The position numbers and the translations under genes were made by a program. Source: Alistipes sp. (GTDB lineage Bacteria; Bacteroidota; Bacteroidia; Bacteroidales; Rikenellaceae). From it: a DNA stretch of 64,000 bases. The notes under the pieces are model-generated. The model worked only from the letters and a program-made list of their open reading frames with translations, was not told where the DNA came from and searched no databases. The stretch's first letter is position 1; each line of letters begins with the position of its first letter. This document shows, piece after piece, positions 62,462 through 64,000 of this stretch. The stretch covers positions 25,930 through 89,929 of the forward strand of contig JAFLRR010000011.1 of assembly GCA_022511345.1 (NCBI GenBank), given 5' to 3'.

Positions 62462-62518
62462 TGCCAATTGGCAATCGTTAATTTTTTTTGCGAGGGCGAA
62501 TATAATTTCGTACATTTG
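62462..62518 (+). promoter_or_regulatory. Promoter of the BspA-like lipoprotein genes with upstream palindrome
   Basis: TTTG at 62487-62490, 20 bases, TACATTTG at 62511-62518, a full consensus. A perfect palindrome TGCCAATTGGCA (62462-62473) stands 13 bases upstream of the -33 element, a possible activator site. The leader to the ATG at 62619 is about 95 bases and A/T-rich. The rest of the gap 62409-62618 holds nothing else. Confidence 0.7.
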
Positions 62519-62618
62519 GCCGGTTTTACGACCAAGGTTAGACATATAAACTGCCTGAGTTTTTTGTTGTTCGATTGCGAACAATTTATTAACCAATTAA
62601 CCAATTTTTTGCGCGTTT

Positions 62619-63659
62619 ATGAAAAAACTGTTATTCATTTCATTGTTTGCAGCGCTGCTTTTGGCCGGCTGCAAAAAGGAGAAAATCTACGAAGGCGATG
62701 ACTTTCCGCCCACGGAGCAGGTGCCCGGAGACGATGACGGCGACAACCAGGACGACGAGGGCGACGAGGACGATAACAACAATGGCGAAAACCCCGACGA
62801 TGGGGACGACAACAACAACGACGGAGACGACAACAACGGTGAAAATCCGGACGATGAGGATGACGACGATGACGACGACAACGGCGAAGACCAGGACGAT
62901 GATGACATTATAGATCCCAACTGCGTGATTTATTACACAACAACAGACGGCAATATCATCGATGACCGATTATTGAACCCGTGGACCTTCGGAGCCGAGA
63001 TTATCAGCAATACCTACGAGGATGGCGTCGGCATTATCAAATGCAGCACACCGATTACGACGGTTTGGAGTAGTGCATTCTACGGATACGATAGACTGGT
63101 AAGCATAACTATTCCCGACAGCGTGACAGAAATCGAACAGTATGCATTCGAGTATTGCACCAACCTGACAAACGTAACCATAGGAGGCAACGGCGCGACT
63201 GGAATCGGATATAGTGCATTCCAAAATTGCACCAGCCTAACAAACGTAACCATAGGCAATGGCGTGACAAAAATCGAAACAACGGCATTTAAAGATTGCT
63301 TCAGTCTCGAGCATCTAACAATCGGCAATGGAGTTAAGACGATGGGAAGAGCTGCTTTCGAAAACTGCCTCAAGCTGACAAGCATAACTATTCCTGAAAG
63401 CATGACAGAGATTGGAATCTATGCATTCTCGCAAGATTATGACAAGGAGGACAGCCAGCTGGAAACCGTATATTGCAAGTCGACCACGCCTCCGTCATTA
63501 GGATATAATGCATTCAATATAGATGGACATTTGGTTGCCCCGTATGATAGACTTAGGAATCTGCGAGTTATATATGTACCGAGAGAGTCGGTCGAGGCGT
63601 ATAAAGAGGCGGAAGAGTGGAGACGGCATGCCGATATAATTGAGCCGTACGACTTTTGA
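62619..63659 (+). CDS. BspA-type leucine-rich-repeat lipoprotein with Asp/Asn-rich stalk
   Basis: 346 aa. Signal peptide and lipobox (ALLLAGC, Cys18), then about 75 residues almost purely Asp, Asn, Gly and Glu, then roughly five BspA-type LRR_5 repeats (LVSITIPDSVTEIEQYAFEYC, LTNVTIGNGVTKIETTAFKDC). Such repeats are found in surface adhesins that bind fibronectin or other host proteins. The acidic stretch could act as a flexible stalk or bind calcium. The gene is lower in GC than its neighbours. A near-copy of its 5' part begins 23 bases after its stop. Confidence 0.9.
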   Translation: MKKLLFISLFAALLLAGCKKEKIYEGDDFPPTEQVPGDDDGDNQDDEGDEDDNNNGENPDDGDDNNNDGDDNNGENPDDEDDDDDDDNGEDQDDDDIIDPNCVIYYTTTDGNIIDDRLLNPWTFGAEIISNTYEDGVGIIKCSTPITTVWSSAFYGYDRLVSITIPDSVTEIEQYAFEYCTNLTNVTIGGNGATGIGYSAFQNCTSLTNVTIGNGVTKIETTAFKDCFSLEHLTIGNGVKTMGRAAFENCLKLTSITIPESMTEIGIYAFSQDYDKEDSQLETVYCKSTTPPSLGYNAFNIDGHLVAPYDRLRNLRVIYVPRESVEAYKEAEEWRRHADIIEPYDF

Positions 63660-63681
63660 AAATAACAAATAATTGCGAGTT

Positions 63682-64000
63682 ATGAAAAAACTGTTATTCA
63701 TTTCATTGTTTGCAGCGCTGCTTTTGGCCAGCTGCAAAAAGGAGAAAATCTACGAAGGCGATGACTTTCCGCCCACGGAGCAGGTGCCCGGAGACGATGA
63801 CGGCGAAAACCAGGACGACCAGGACGATAACAACAATGGCGAAAACCCCGACGATGGGGACGACAACAACGGTGAAAATCCGGACGATGATGACATTATA
63901 GACCCCAACTGCGTGATTTATTACACATCGACCAACGGAAATATTGTAGAGCCGTATCAAGCGAATTTCGGAGGAGCCGAGATTCTGAGCAACACCTACG
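63682..64000 (+). CDS. Second BspA-like lipoprotein gene, cut by the window end
   Basis: 106 codons visible, no stop. The first 40 codons match the preceding gene except for isolated changes (lipobox ALLLASC instead of ALLLAGC). The acidic linker is shorter by about 30 codons through loss of repeat units. After IIDPNCVIYYT the two proteins begin to differ (STNGNIVEPYQANFGGAE). The gene follows 22 bases behind the first, so both are probably one transcript. Confidence 0.88.
   Translation, partial: MKKLLFISLFAALLLASCKKEKIYEGDDFPPTEQVPGDDDGENQDDQDDNNNGENPDDGDDNNGENPDDDDIIDPNCVIYYTSTNGNIVEPYQANFGGAEILSNTY

Noticed and set aside
62619..63659. CRISPR-like array in the repetitive acidic part
   Set aside because: The repeats are short in-frame Asp/Asn codons, with no constant spacer-repeat spacing.

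Overview
The window looks like chromosome of a GC-rich member of the Bacteroidales, most likely Alistipes or a close Rikenellaceae relative (inference). The reasons are SusC/SusD and BACON/leucine-rich-repeat lipoproteins, promoters of the Bacteroidota type (TTTG, 19-21 bases, TAnnTTTG) with weak ribosome sites, futalosine-route menaquinone genes (mqnE, mqnA), an S46 dipeptidyl-peptidase and an ATP-type PEP carboxykinase. No rRNA, insertion sequence, integrase or CRISPR array was seen.

Layout: 17-1862 holds cdaA (c-di-AMP synthase) and ansA. A promoter at 1865-1895 and a long leader precede an exbB/membrane protein/exbD/exbD operon (2190-4531), the energy source for TonB-dependent uptake. On the minus strand, 19148 down to 5856 is an eight-gene operon: SusC, SusD, a DUF4984-like lipoprotein, two LRR lipoproteins (one with a BACON domain), a subtilase lipoprotein, a DUF1573 protein and a small lipoprotein. 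It has a consensus promoter upstream and a terminator downstream and looks like a protein- or peptide-acquisition locus. Next come an orphan DUF4435 (AriB-like TOPRIM) gene, a SUI1 factor, a gluzincin/beta-barrel protein, PBP1A, asd, a Stealth phosphotransferase with a GT2 enzyme, and a minus-strand GT2/ECF-sigma/thioredoxin set.

31849-38999 is a tight plus-strand operon (tgt, lptF/G, mqnE, PASTA protein, rluD-like, ygiQ). It runs head-on into a PiT phosphate transporter, an S41 protease and a DUF3078 porin-like protein. nfo and a GH109-like oxidoreductase, then corA and mqnA, follow.

48887-56914 is the most unusual part: eight same-strand genes with recognisable virus-head parts (ClpP-like maturation protease, major capsid protein, portal) plus a large tail-tip-like protein. 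No terminase, tape measure, lysis, integrase or repressor gene is present. The cassette has host-like GC, a host-type promoter, and a palindrome at the predicted transcription start that recurs before its second gene. It sits between mqnA and pckA and is the best candidate for a domesticated or undescribed capsid system.

The end of the window has pckA, an AraC regulator with a DPP11-like S46 peptidase, a tRNA-Leu(GAG), and a lower-GC stretch with two tandem BspA-like lipoprotein genes whose 5' ends are nearly identical. The second gene runs off the window.
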